The position numbers and the translations under genes are program-made. DNA of 64,000 nucleotides from Nitrospira defluvii (GTDB taxonomy: Bacteria > Nitrospirota > Nitrospiria > Nitrospirales > Nitrospiraceae), in NCBI GenBank assembly GCA_000196815.1, contig FP929003.1:2751501-2815500 (forward strand), read 5' to 3'. Below, piece after piece: positions 53,828 to 62,440 of the stretch. Below the pieces are notes generated by a model, which made no database searches, was not told the origin of the DNA, and was given only the letters and a program-made list of their open reading frames with translations. Within the stretch, counting starts at the first letter, position 1. Each line of letters starts with the position of its first letter.

Positions 53828-55672
53828 TTAGTCGAGCTCAAACTCTTTCTTCCAATCTGAATCGCCTTCAAGCGGCTTTTGATCGGCCTTAAGCAACACG
53901 CAATTTTCCAGCACGAGCACGTCCATTTCCGTTCGCATAAAACATCGATAGGCATCTTCCGGCGTGCTGACAATTGGTTCCCCCCTCACATTGAAGGAAG
54001 TATTTACCAACACGGCATGCCCCGTCTTTGCTTCAAAGGCTTTCAGCAACGCATAGTACCGTGGATTTGTCTCCTGATGGACAGTTTGAATCCGCGCTGA
54101 GTAGTCAAGGTGAGTCACAGCGGGAATATCAGACCGCGGGATATTCAACAGTTCGATCCCCCACAATCCATCTTGCGCGGAACTCACAGGAAGACGTCGT
54201 TTTTCTACGACAGGAGCTACGAGTAGCATATAGGGGCTGTCGGCATCGAGGACGAAGTAGTCGGAGACTCGTTCGCGCAAGACCGACGGCGCGAAAGGCC
54301 GAAACGATTCCCGATACTTAATTTTAAGGTTCATCACCGACTGCATATCCCGATTGCGTGCATCGCCTAGGATGCTACGGCCTCCCAGTGCCCGAGGTCC
54401 AAATTCCATACGCCCCTGTAGCCAACCTACGACCTTCCCTGCAGCAAGTTCTTCGGCTACACGAGTATAGAGTTGATTTTCATTGAGCCTGACATACGGC
54501 GCATCAACCTTCTTCAGATATGCTTCAATTTCCTCGTTGCTATGAGAGGGACCTAAATATGATCCCTTAATACCATCCTTGCCGGAAGTTACCTTGCGAG
54601 GTTGTTGTTCATACTGATGCCAGGCAGTTAATGCAGCACCTAAGGCACCTCCGGCATCGCCTGCAGCAGGCTGTATCCAGAGACCCTTGAAGGGTCCCTC
54701 CCGAAGAATACGCCCGTTTCCGACACAATTCAGCGCCACACCACCGGCCATACACATATGCTCTACTCCGGTCTCCCGATGGAGCGTCCGCGACAGACGT
54801 AGCATGACCTCCTCCGTCACTTCTTGAACTGAACGAGCTAAATCCATCTCCCGCTGCGTCAGTTTGGATTCAGGCTTGCGAGGTGGTCCCCCAAAAACAT
54901 CATCAAACTTGTCGCCGGTCATCGTCAGCCCGGTGCAATAATTGAAATAATCCATGTTGAGCCGGAACGTTCCATCCGGCTTGAGGTCCAGCAAATGCTC
55001 GTAAATCGCTTTCACATACTTCGGCTCGCCATAGGGCGCCAAACCCATTACCTTGTACTCGCCGGAATTCACCTTGAAACCCGTATAGTACGTGAAGGCG
55101 GAGTACAGCAGTCCGATGGAATGAGGGAAAGGAATTTCCCAGAGGGGAGTCAACGTGTTTCCTTGCCCAAGCCACGCCGAGGTAGTAGCCCACTCCCCAA
55201 CCCCATCCATACACAAAACCACGGCTTTGTCATAGGGCGAGGGGAAAAACGCCGATGCCGCATGCGATTCATGGTGCTCTGAAAACAAAATCTGTGGCAA
55301 GGAAGATGTCGTCAAATCCGAGGCATGCTGGAGGAATTCCTTCTGCAGTAAACTTTTCAACAGAAGCTTCTCTTTCAACCACACCGGCATGGCAGCCACG
55401 AAAGATTGAACACCCCGAGGCGCAAAAGCAAGATAGGTTTCTAGCAATCGCTCAAACTTCACCAGCGGCTTGTCATAAAAGACGAGGTACCGGACATCTT
55501 TGAGCTCTATCTTTCCTTCACGAAGACAGTAGCCGATGGCTTTATGAGGAAACCCGGGATCATGCTTCTTCCTCGTGAAGCGCTCTTCCTGAGCCGCGGC
55601 AATGATTTCCCCATCCCGCACCAAACATGCAGCACTGTCGTGGTAGAACGCAGAAATACCAAGAATATTCAT
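53828..55672 (-). CDS. Carbamoyltransferase (NodU/CmcH/TobZ family)
   Basis: The N-terminal Kae1-like domain shows 'GISAFYHDSAACLV', the metal-binding His residues in 'SEHHESHAASAFFPSP', 'VLCMDGVGEW' and 'MAGGVALNCVGNGRI'. The C-terminal YrdC-like domain has 'GWLQGRMEFGPRALGGRSILGDAR' and 'LVNTSFNVRGEPIV'. It transfers carbamoyl from carbamoyl phosphate, via an adenylate, to a hydroxyl of a sugar. At 614 residues it is full length. Its usual partners SxtJ and DUF5989 are present in the locus but 8-9 kb away. Confidence 0.96.
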   Translation of the reverse strand: MNILGISAFYHDSAACLVRDGEIIAAAQEERFTRKKHDPGFPHKAIGYCLREGKIELKDVRYLVFYDKPLVKFERLLETYLAFAPRGVQSFVAAMPVWLKEKLLLKSLLQKEFLQHASDLTTSSLPQILFSEHHESHAASAFFPSPYDKAVVLCMDGVGEWATTSAWLGQGNTLTPLWEIPFPHSIGLLYSAFTYYTGFKVNSGEYKVMGLAPYGEPKYVKAIYEHLLDLKPDGTFRLNMDYFNYCTGLTMTGDKFDDVFGGPPRKPESKLTQREMDLARSVQEVTEEVMLRLSRTLHRETGVEHMCMAGGVALNCVGNGRILREGPFKGLWIQPAAGDAGGALGAALTAWHQYEQQPRKVTSGKDGIKGSYLGPSHSNEEIEAYLKKVDAPYVRLNENQLYTRVAEELAAGKVVGWLQGRMEFGPRALGGRSILGDARNRDMQSVMNLKIKYRESFRPFAPSVLRERVSDYFVLDADSPYMLLVAPVVEKRRLPVSSAQDGLWGIELLNIPRSDIPAVTHLDYSARIQTVHQETNPRYYALLKAFEAKTGHAVLVNTSFNVRGEPIVSTPEDAYRCFMRTEMDVLVLENCVLLKADQKPLEGDSDWKKEFELD

Positions 55673-55796
55673 CGCTACTCCCCGCCTGTAAAAGAAATGT
55701 ATTTGATCATTAATCTAGCACCGTTTAAGCAATCCCACAGTACTCTGTGAGAGGGGGTAGCCCCTGCTGCTACTGAAATGGTGATAATCATGATAC

Positions 55797-56960
55797 TTAC
55801 CGGTGGGCTTGGCACTCCTCGATGAAGCCAAGGTATCGCCGTGCAATCGCTTCCCAGTTGTACTCTCGACAGGCCCACTCTTCTCCCTGCTTAGCTAGAG
55901 TCTCTCGAAAAGCTACGTCGGAGCACAACCTGATCAGACCTGTTGCGAGAGCTCCAGAATCCCCAGCTGGCACCAGAATTCCGGTTGTGCCGTCATGAAC
56001 AATTTCCGGTACACCGTCAATATTGCTCGCAATGACAGCTTTCCCACATGCCATCGCCTCTGCGATGACCAAAGGCATCCCCTCTGCTCGCGAGGCCAGC
56101 ACAAAAGCAAGGCACGTCTTCATCAGGCTGAGTACCTGCCTATGTGATTGATTGCCCAAAAATCGAACCTGACCTGACACACCCTGCTCGCGTGACTGAC
56201 GCATCAAATTCTCTCGTTCTGGTCCATCGCCTGCAACAACGAGCTGCAACACCACACCGCGCTCTTTCGCTTCCCGCAATGCGGCGATCACGAGGTCTAT
56301 CCCCTTCCGCTGAATCAGGTGCCCAGCGGTCAATAGATAGTTTGGAGGCAGATCAGAACCCGCCTCACCTGCTTTAACCGCCCGGATAACGTCTAGCGGT
56401 GCGCCATTGGGAAGCTGTCGACTGCGCCTAAGATGGATGCCCTGCAAAACTGATTCAACTTTGGCCAAGAGCGTTCGTGAGACGCCTAACACCAGGTCAG
56501 CCTTCTCCAATAAGAACCGGACCAATCGTTGTTCTCGCCGATCCCATAGACATAAGTCATGTGCATCGTTTCCTTGATAGGTGATGAACAGAGTTCCTCC
56601 GAATACACGCTTCAATATCCCGAAATAAAACATCGCAGGAAGCGGATACTGAATTAACACTGCGTCCAGCTGCTTCTTCTTAGCCAGCCAGATGAGTTGT
56701 ACCATCGTAATCGGAAACCAAATACAACACATGACCATGGCACGAAGAGGATACTGCGACGAGACAGGCGACCGGAGATACATGCCGTAGACTGGGATTT
56801 CATCCAGTGCTTCAATTTGACGAAGCCGATTCTCGCGGTCGGCAACAAAAATGGTGATATTGTGACCTTTCTTCTGAAATTCCCCAGTCAACCGCGCAAC
56901 AACGGTACTGATCCCCCCGGTGAGGGAAGGTCTCCAGGGAGTGACGAGCATAATGTTCAT
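55797..56960 (-). CDS. Glycosyltransferase family 4
   Basis: 'MNIMLVTPWRPSLTGGISTVVARLTGEFQKKGHNITIFVAD' opens a GT-B enzyme; 'LPNGAPLDVIRAV', 'YLLTAGHLIQRKGIDLVIAALREAK' and 'ASRAEGMPLVIAEAMACGKAVIASNIDGVPEIV' carry the donor site with the full E-x7-E pair. It is a retaining transferase of the repeat-unit assembly type. A 124-base gap separates it from the carbamoyltransferase gene downstream. Confidence 0.94.
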   Translation of the reverse strand: MNIMLVTPWRPSLTGGISTVVARLTGEFQKKGHNITIFVADRENRLRQIEALDEIPVYGMYLRSPVSSQYPLRAMVMCCIWFPITMVQLIWLAKKKQLDAVLIQYPLPAMFYFGILKRVFGGTLFITYQGNDAHDLCLWDRREQRLVRFLLEKADLVLGVSRTLLAKVESVLQGIHLRRSRQLPNGAPLDVIRAVKAGEAGSDLPPNYLLTAGHLIQRKGIDLVIAALREAKERGVVLQLVVAGDGPERENLMRQSREQGVSGQVRFLGNQSHRQVLSLMKTCLAFVLASRAEGMPLVIAEAMACGKAVIASNIDGVPEIVHDGTTGILVPAGDSGALATGLIRLCSDVAFRETLAKQGEEWACREYNWEAIARRYLGFIEECQAHR

Positions 56961-57029
56961 AATTGAATTGCACCTACTCCTACAAACCGTCTGCCTGCTT
57001 TCGCTATTAAACTAGCGGGTTCGTTGCCG

Positions 57030-57938
57030 TCAGGACACTTGCCGGCTGACATAGGTCTTGGCGAAGTCCACATACAGCTCCAGATTTAGCGGCCACTGTC
57101 GGATTAAGGCACCAAGCCTTTGCCGCGCTGCTCCACCCGAACATTCCCGTCGCTCGAGATACGCCAGTTGCCGCTGAGTTGTGTACAGCTGCGCCTTCAC
57201 CAGTTGCATGATCTCAGGCCCCTGCGACCGTTCAAGACCATACTCCGTTGAGAGAATTTCGTATATCTTCACAAAATCTCCCAGAAGCCGACGCTGGCTG
57301 GACATGAGACTCCCCGCCCTCCAGCGATATTGGCCCAGCGGTTCAGGCAGATATCCAACGCCATACCCCTGCAGACCCACACCAATCCAATGCAAATAAT
57401 CCTGAGCAACCGGCAGGCGCGGATCAAATTTTCCTGCATCGTCAAATGCGGTGCGACGCTCTACCACCGTCAACGTCTGGATATGAGACCGCAGCAACAG
57501 ATCCCTGACACACTGCCCCTGAGGAATAGGTCTCTTGGTGTCCTGATTAAAGCAGGTGTGCAGGACTGTGTCCTGTTCATCAATTACCGACACCTCTGTA
57601 TGGACAAACCCGCAGGTGGAATGCGCATCAAGAAATTCGACCTGCCGAGACAACTTGTCGGGGCGCCATAGATCATCGGCATCCAGGTAAGCGATAAGTT
57701 CTCCGCTCGCTCTTGACAGGGCTGCATTCCTTGCCTCTGAAGCCCCCTGATTGGTCTGATAGACGTACCGTACCGACTCCCCGTAGGCCGCTACCAACGC
57801 TTGGGTACCATCCGTCGATCCATCGTCGACGACAATGATTTCGAAATCTCGGTAGGTCTGTCTCAACGCCGAGTCGATAGTCCGCCCAAGAAATTTGGCA
57901 CAGTTATAAGTCGGAATTACTACGGATACACGAGGCAT
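57030..57938 (-). CDS. Glycosyltransferase family 2
   Basis: The GT-A domain begins at once: 'PRVSVVIPTYNCAKFLGRTIDSALRQTYRDFEIIVVDDGSTDGTQALV' and the metal-binding 'ELIAYLDADDLWRPDKLSRQV'. No membrane segments. This is a soluble, inverting transferase for chain building. The longer frame from 58040 overlaps the neighbouring gene; the ATG at 57938 gives the conserved N-terminus, though no clear binding site is seen. It follows the next gene by 26 bases. Confidence 0.92.
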   Translation of the reverse strand: MPRVSVVIPTYNCAKFLGRTIDSALRQTYRDFEIIVVDDGSTDGTQALVAAYGESVRYVYQTNQGASEARNAALSRASGELIAYLDADDLWRPDKLSRQVEFLDAHSTCGFVHTEVSVIDEQDTVLHTCFNQDTKRPIPQGQCVRDLLLRSHIQTLTVVERRTAFDDAGKFDPRLPVAQDYLHWIGVGLQGYGVGYLPEPLGQYRWRAGSLMSSQRRLLGDFVKIYEILSTEYGLERSQGPEIMQLVKAQLYTTQRQLAYLERRECSGGAARQRLGALIRQWPLNLELYVDFAKTYVSRQVS

Positions 57939-57964
57939 GTGGGAATGCACCCAGGAAAAGCGAC

Positions 57965-59203
57965 CTATACAACCTTGCCCGACAGCCGCGGTCGCAAAGC
58001 GGTCAGTGTTTTCTCCGTCGCCGTCTCCCAGGAAAACCACTCGGCGGCGAGCTTGACAGCACCAGATCGAAGGCGCTCACGAAGATCAGCACGGTCCATC
58101 ACTTCCAATAGGAGCCTCGTCAAGGCCGGATGATCTTTGGGTTCGCAGGTAAGAACATTTTCCCCATGGACAAATGCCTTGTCCATTAAAGGCCCACGGG
58201 TCACGATGGTGGGAAGCCCATGCGCAACCATTGAAGCGAAGGAGCTGTTGTTTAGTTGAACGCCTTCAAGAAAAGGTAGCACACATACGTCTGAAGCGTG
58301 AAGAAACAGCGATGCTTCCTCCTCCTCAGACTTAAATGCGCCTGTCCATGTTGTGGCTCCGTCTATCTGCAACTCCCTCGCCAGCGCCTGCATCTCATCA
58401 AAATAGGAGGCACCACCTTCGACCTCCAAGCCAACCTTCCCTCCAATGAACAGGAGACGGGCTTCGGGTCGTTGCACTGATACAGCAGCAAAAGCCCGCA
58501 ACAGTGTTTCAATGCCTTTAATCGGATAGAGATATCCGAAAAACGTGACGACAAATTCGGATGACGTGACGCCCAACCGTTTCCGTCCGCGTTCGCGTGC
58601 CGTTCCCCCTACATTCGACGCGATGAACAAGTTCGGAGGTGGAGGGATTAACGCCACCTTTCGGCTGACGGGAGGCCATTCTTCGTGCAACATGGCACGG
58701 TGACGTTCGCACAATGCGATGACAGCATCACTATCCCGCAACAGTGTCCCCGAGCTATACGCCACATCCTTCCCACCAGCCCACTGAACCATCAGCTTCC
58801 TGAACAAACGCGAAACGATGCCTGTCTTCGACGGATCAGCCCCCACAAACGCACTCTCATACCGGGTTACAAACGGAACGTTTGGGAATAACTTCTTGGA
58901 AAGCGTGGGGAGGAAAGTCACCATCGGATGAAATTTGTACATGAGTCCGATGTACATGAGAAACACAGCATCCGGCGAACAGTTTTTGAGAAACGACCGA
59001 ACCCTGAGCAACTCAATCCAGCCCCATGTCTGCATGATGGGATACACCCGAATCCGAGGATCGTCGGTACCAATATTGCCAACCGACGTGAGCACATGTA
59101 TGTCAATGCCCCGCTCAGTCAATTGCCGGCACAAATGGTAGGTATTGGTAGCTTCCCCTGCGTGCATCGGAGGATAGGCTGCTGAAATTACCAGGACCTT
59201 CAT
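57965..59203 (-). CDS. Glycosyltransferase family 4, divergent
   Basis: 'KVLVISAAYPPMHAGEATNTYHLCRQLTERGIDIHVLTS' is a GT4 N-terminus, and 'VTFFGYLYPIKGIETLLRAFAAVSVQRPEARLLFIGG' the inter-domain region. In the donor site 'VLPFLEGVQLNNSSFASMVAHGLPTIVTRG' the first Glu of E-x7-E remains but the second is Ser, so catalysis may differ, as in several GT4 lineages. The ATG is at 59203. It forms a tight pair with the GT2 gene. Confidence 0.9.
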   Translation of the reverse strand: MKVLVISAAYPPMHAGEATNTYHLCRQLTERGIDIHVLTSVGNIGTDDPRIRVYPIMQTWGWIELLRVRSFLKNCSPDAVFLMYIGLMYKFHPMVTFLPTLSKKLFPNVPFVTRYESAFVGADPSKTGIVSRLFRKLMVQWAGGKDVAYSSGTLLRDSDAVIALCERHRAMLHEEWPPVSRKVALIPPPPNLFIASNVGGTARERGRKRLGVTSSEFVVTFFGYLYPIKGIETLLRAFAAVSVQRPEARLLFIGGKVGLEVEGGASYFDEMQALARELQIDGATTWTGAFKSEEEEASLFLHASDVCVLPFLEGVQLNNSSFASMVAHGLPTIVTRGPLMDKAFVHGENVLTCEPKDHPALTRLLLEVMDRADLRERLRSGAVKLAAEWFSWETATEKTLTALRPRLSGKVV

Positions 59204-59244
59204 GGCGTATGTATTTCTTCTAAAGCTGAACTAGCACAGATTTT

Positions 59245-60315
59245 TCAGATCGGCACATTCACCGCAGCGGACCGTTTCAGCCAGGACTGGTGAATTTCCT
59301 CGAAGATATGCTTCAACGTTTTCGTAATGCCCCAGCCGGGATACTGCGTGGTCATTTTCTTCAGATTACTGATGTAGCAAATATGATCACCTTCGCGATT
59401 CTTGTCGACATATTCGTACAGCATCTTTTTGCCAGAAATAGCTTCGATCATCTCGAACGCCTCATAAATGGAACAACTGTTTCCACGCCCGCCTCCGAGG
59501 TTGTACACCTCACCGCTTCGTGGGTTCTCGATGAACGCGTGAATGAATCGTGCGACATCCAGGGAATGAATATTGTCCCGAACCTGTTTTCCTTTATAGC
59601 CGAAAATGCTGTACCTCTTACCTTCTAAATTGCATTTGACGAGATAACTCAAGAATCCATGCAACTCCACGCCTGAATGATTGGGTCCGGTGAGGCAACC
59701 TCCCCGCAAACAACAAGACTTCATGCCAAAATAACGCCCGTACTCCTGCACCATGACATCCGCGGCCACTTTCGACGCACCGAAAAGTGAATGTTTAGAC
59801 TGATCGATACGCATATGCTCGGTGATTCCATCAAAATCATTGGGGGACGCATAGTCCCAACGTTTATCCTGCTCGACGAGAGGCAATTCATTCGGGGCAT
59901 CGCCGTACACTTTATTCGTGGACATGTGCACAAATACTGCTCCTGGCGTGTGCAACCTGGTCGCTTCGAGGAGGTTCAGCGTACCCACCGCATTCGTATC
60001 AAAATCATCGAACGGAATCTTGGCCGCGAGATCATGCGAGGGCTGTGCTGCCGTATGCACAACTACATCAGGCTTAAGCTCTTGAATGAGCGCCAATGCG
60101 CCCTGGCGGTCTCGGATGTCGAGTTCATGGTGCCGGAATTGTTTCAGATCAGCCTGCAGCCTGCGTTGATTCCAACGCGTGTCGCCTTGTGGTCCAAAAA
60201 ACGTGGCCCGAGTGTTGTTGTCGACTCCATGAATCGACCATCCTTGACCATGAAAGTACGCGCACACCTCAGAACCGATGAGACCAGAAGACCCCGTAAC
60301 AAGCATTCGCTTCAT
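59245..60315 (-). CDS. NAD-dependent epimerase, CDP-paratose 2-epimerase-like, with Phe at the catalytic Tyr place
   Basis: The extended SDR fold has TGSSGLIG (7-14), '[11 protein letters not shown]' and '[20 protein letters not shown]', matching the CDP-tyvelose/paratose 2-epimerase group, as does '[21 protein letters not shown]'. The usual Tyr-x3-Lys is Phe178-Gly-Ala-Ser-Lys182 here, so the catalytic Tyr is replaced. 2-epimerases act by oxidation at C2, and the proton relay may be supplied otherwise; activity is uncertain. The substrate is probably a nucleotide sugar of this locus. Confidence 0.87.
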   Translation of the reverse strand: MKRMLVTGSSGLIGSEVCAYFHGQGWSIHGVDNNTRATFFGPQGDTRWNQRRLQADLKQFRHHELDIRDRQGALALIQELKPDVVVHTAAQPSHDLAAKIPFDDFDTNAVGTLNLLEATRLHTPGAVFVHMSTNKVYGDAPNELPLVEQDKRWDYASPNDFDGITEHMRIDQSKHSLFGASKVAADVMVQEYGRYFGMKSCCLRGGCLTGPNHSGVELHGFLSYLVKCNLEGKRYSIFGYKGKQVRDNIHSLDVARFIHAFIENPRSGEVYNLGGGRGNSCSIYEAFEMIEAISGKKMLYEYVDKNREGDHICYISNLKKMTTQYPGWGITKTLKHIFEEIHQSWLKRSAAVNVPI

Positions 60316-60363
60316 GATGTACTTACTCCCTCCCTATTCTCGACTCACTATACTCGACATTCA

Positions 60364-61458
60364 TCAAGGGCGGGCCCCAGTTCTCATTTCAGCGCGAAAA
60401 TGACTGGCGAGCGCCTCTGCTGCCAATTGATGCCCCCGCTCATTCCAATGACCACCATCTGCAGCGTAGACATCTTCCCCACGATGGTGGGCTTCAAGAA
60501 CTACCGACGCTACATCGTCCCAATAGGCAATGCCATGACGAGCCGAGATATCACGAAATGCTTGATCGTAGGGCTCCGCTCGCACGCAATTGAATGCCAT
60601 GATTGATCGATTTCCCACTTTCTTCCGAACCCTCCCCATCAACTCATCGGTAACTCCTACCGCACGAACAAATCCGGGATGTCGCATCCCCTCCGATTCA
60701 ATAGCTACTTCAACCGTGTCACGAGTCCTCACCGCTCGCAGCCGGTCAATACGGCTCACAATAAAATAGAGGAACCGACTCCTACGGTTGATCCACTCTC
60801 GAACTTGAAGTGAGGACTCCTTCGGTGACAACAGCTGCACCTGCCCCTTCTGCAAATAAGGCCTGACCCACCCATTGTTATTCACAAGACTCAATCGCTC
60901 AAGCTCATTATCATTATTGATAAAGTCGTTCGCGCAATACTGCCAGAGAATGACGTCTGGTCGAATAATATCGACATACCGATCGAGTATCATGAGTTCC
61001 TGCAGTGTCCCGTAACCACCAGCACCATACGCAAATACCTCAACGTCCAGCAGCTGAGCTAATAAGGCATGATACGTACGATCATCCGAAACTGCCGTGG
61101 CATGAGTAAACGAATCGCCAATCACCAGAAGCCGATTTTTCTTGGAGTCCAGATCGCCGAACTGGCGAAATCCGTACTGTTTCTGAGAGCGCCGAACTGA
61201 ATAGGGCCGACCTGCATTGGTTCTCTCCACCAATGTCTCCTGGTAATGTTCGGTCGCTTTCCAACCGAGTTCCTGATCTAGGCTAATAGGTCCAATCCTT
61301 CCACCGTCGACACTTTCGAAAAATGGAATTCCGTCTCTCAGCAAATGGATAGACCGAATCGTCAGTTCGCCAAGACCAAGCATGATCGCAGCAGAAACCA
61401 CCGTGGCAACACCAAACGCCATGACCATCGCAAAACGTCTTGCCATCGCCGATCCCAT
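60364..61458 (-). CDS. Membrane-anchored SGNH-hydrolase-like protein
   Basis: An N-terminal helix (~10-32) anchors a periplasmic SGNH/GDSL domain. Block I is 'VIGDSFTHA' with Ser116, 'GAGGYGTLQELMIL' is block II, 'WQYCANDFINND' holds the block III Asn, and Asp334-x-x-His337 in 'DGGHWNERGH' gives block V. All four catalytic blocks are present, so it may remove or transfer acyl groups on the glycan. It starts 25 bases after the DUF5672 gene stop. The start could be the ATG at 61458 or the one four codons later (61446). Confidence 0.85.
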   Translation of the reverse strand: MGSAMARRFAMVMAFGVATVVSAAIMLGLGELTIRSIHLLRDGIPFFESVDGGRIGPISLDQELGWKATEHYQETLVERTNAGRPYSVRRSQKQYGFRQFGDLDSKKNRLLVIGDSFTHATAVSDDRTYHALLAQLLDVEVFAYGAGGYGTLQELMILDRYVDIIRPDVILWQYCANDFINNDNELERLSLVNNNGWVRPYLQKGQVQLLSPKESSLQVREWINRRSRFLYFIVSRIDRLRAVRTRDTVEVAIESEGMRHPGFVRAVGVTDELMGRVRKKVGNRSIMAFNCVRAEPYDQAFRDISARHGIAYWDDVASVVLEAHHRGEDVYAADGGHWNERGHQLAAEALASHFRAEMRTGARP

Positions 61459-61483
61459 TCTGTGGCCACATTGGCCCTATCGA

Positions 61484-62320
61484 TCAAGCCGCGTGTGGCG
61501 TAATCAGATAGGGCTCCCAAAAAGAGCGATCGTAGCGTGGCCAGGCATGACAACCAAATGGCAACTGGCGGTGATTCATGTCGTAACACAAGCGAGGCGC
61601 CACCTCGAACGCAAAGCGTAGGCCGACTTCGACCGAGGCGACTCTGAAGTCAGGCACATAGTGCTTGGCACGATCAGACCAAAAATGGTCTTCATTCTTG
61701 GTCCCGTCAGGACGGAGGTGCCACTGCGACATCTCAAGACGTGCATTGTTCAGCCAGGATAGCCGCTTTGCAAACCGCCTCGGCAGATTAAGCATCCGGA
61801 CATAGGCAGGCATCCCCGCATACCTTTCCCGCCAATATTCTTCCGGCTCCATCCAATAGACGTCCGAATGGAATACCTTGAGGAAACTCTCGATCTTCCG
61901 CAGTGACAACCCGCCATTTCCCACACGTGCTTCCTTCACCCAGGGGCTGTCCGCACAGTGAATCCATGGAGGACCGATGTAGTCCAGCTCCGTATCGCAC
62001 CAGGCTTCTAACTGATCCGAAAACACCAACGCGTCAAGATGATAGATCAATATATATTGGTACTCACTGAAGGAACGGTAAAAGGTTTCGGACAATAAGA
62101 GGCGTGTATTCGCGGCGACACTCCCGAAATATTCATCGCCAAAACGCTTGAGCGAACAACCCGGCAAATCGATGCTGAGTGAGTTCGGCACAACCAGATA
62201 CTTGTCATATGCGTGCAGATAATGCGTGAGATGCCGAAAAGAGATCTGCTCATCAGGAGTGAGCTCGCTCCGATTATGCATCGGCACTACGACGGCTACT
62301 CGTTTTTGATGTATTTTCAC
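61484..62320 (-). CDS. DUF5672 family protein (glycosyltransferase-like)
   Basis: 'RVAVVVPMHNRSELTPDEQISFRHLTHYLHAYDKYLVVP', 'FGSVAANTRLLLSETFYRSFSEYQYILIYHLDALVFSDQL' and 'WIHCADSPWVKEARVGNGGLSLRKIESFL' match the DUF5672 family. The pattern of a beta-alpha-beta core with 'YHLDALVF' (DxD-like Asp) and 'GNGGLSLR' resembles GT-A transferases, so it probably moves a sugar. No membrane segment. It lies between two SGNH-like membrane protein genes. Confidence 0.82.
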   Translation of the reverse strand: MKIHQKRVAVVVPMHNRSELTPDEQISFRHLTHYLHAYDKYLVVPNSLSIDLPGCSLKRFGDEYFGSVAANTRLLLSETFYRSFSEYQYILIYHLDALVFSDQLEAWCDTELDYIGPPWIHCADSPWVKEARVGNGGLSLRKIESFLKVFHSDVYWMEPEEYWRERYAGMPAYVRMLNLPRRFAKRLSWLNNARLEMSQWHLRPDGTKNEDHFWSDRAKHYVPDFRVASVEVGLRFAFEVAPRLCYDMNHRQLPFGCHAWPRYDRSFWEPYLITPHAA

Positions 62321-62440
62321 CGTTTCAACCCGTCCATTTCAAAGCATTCTGTACTGATCAACGCCACCGCAGGTTACAAACAAGTATGTAGCAGAACACA
62401 CTTACCGGCTCGACTTTTCGACACACACGATCAGCAGACG

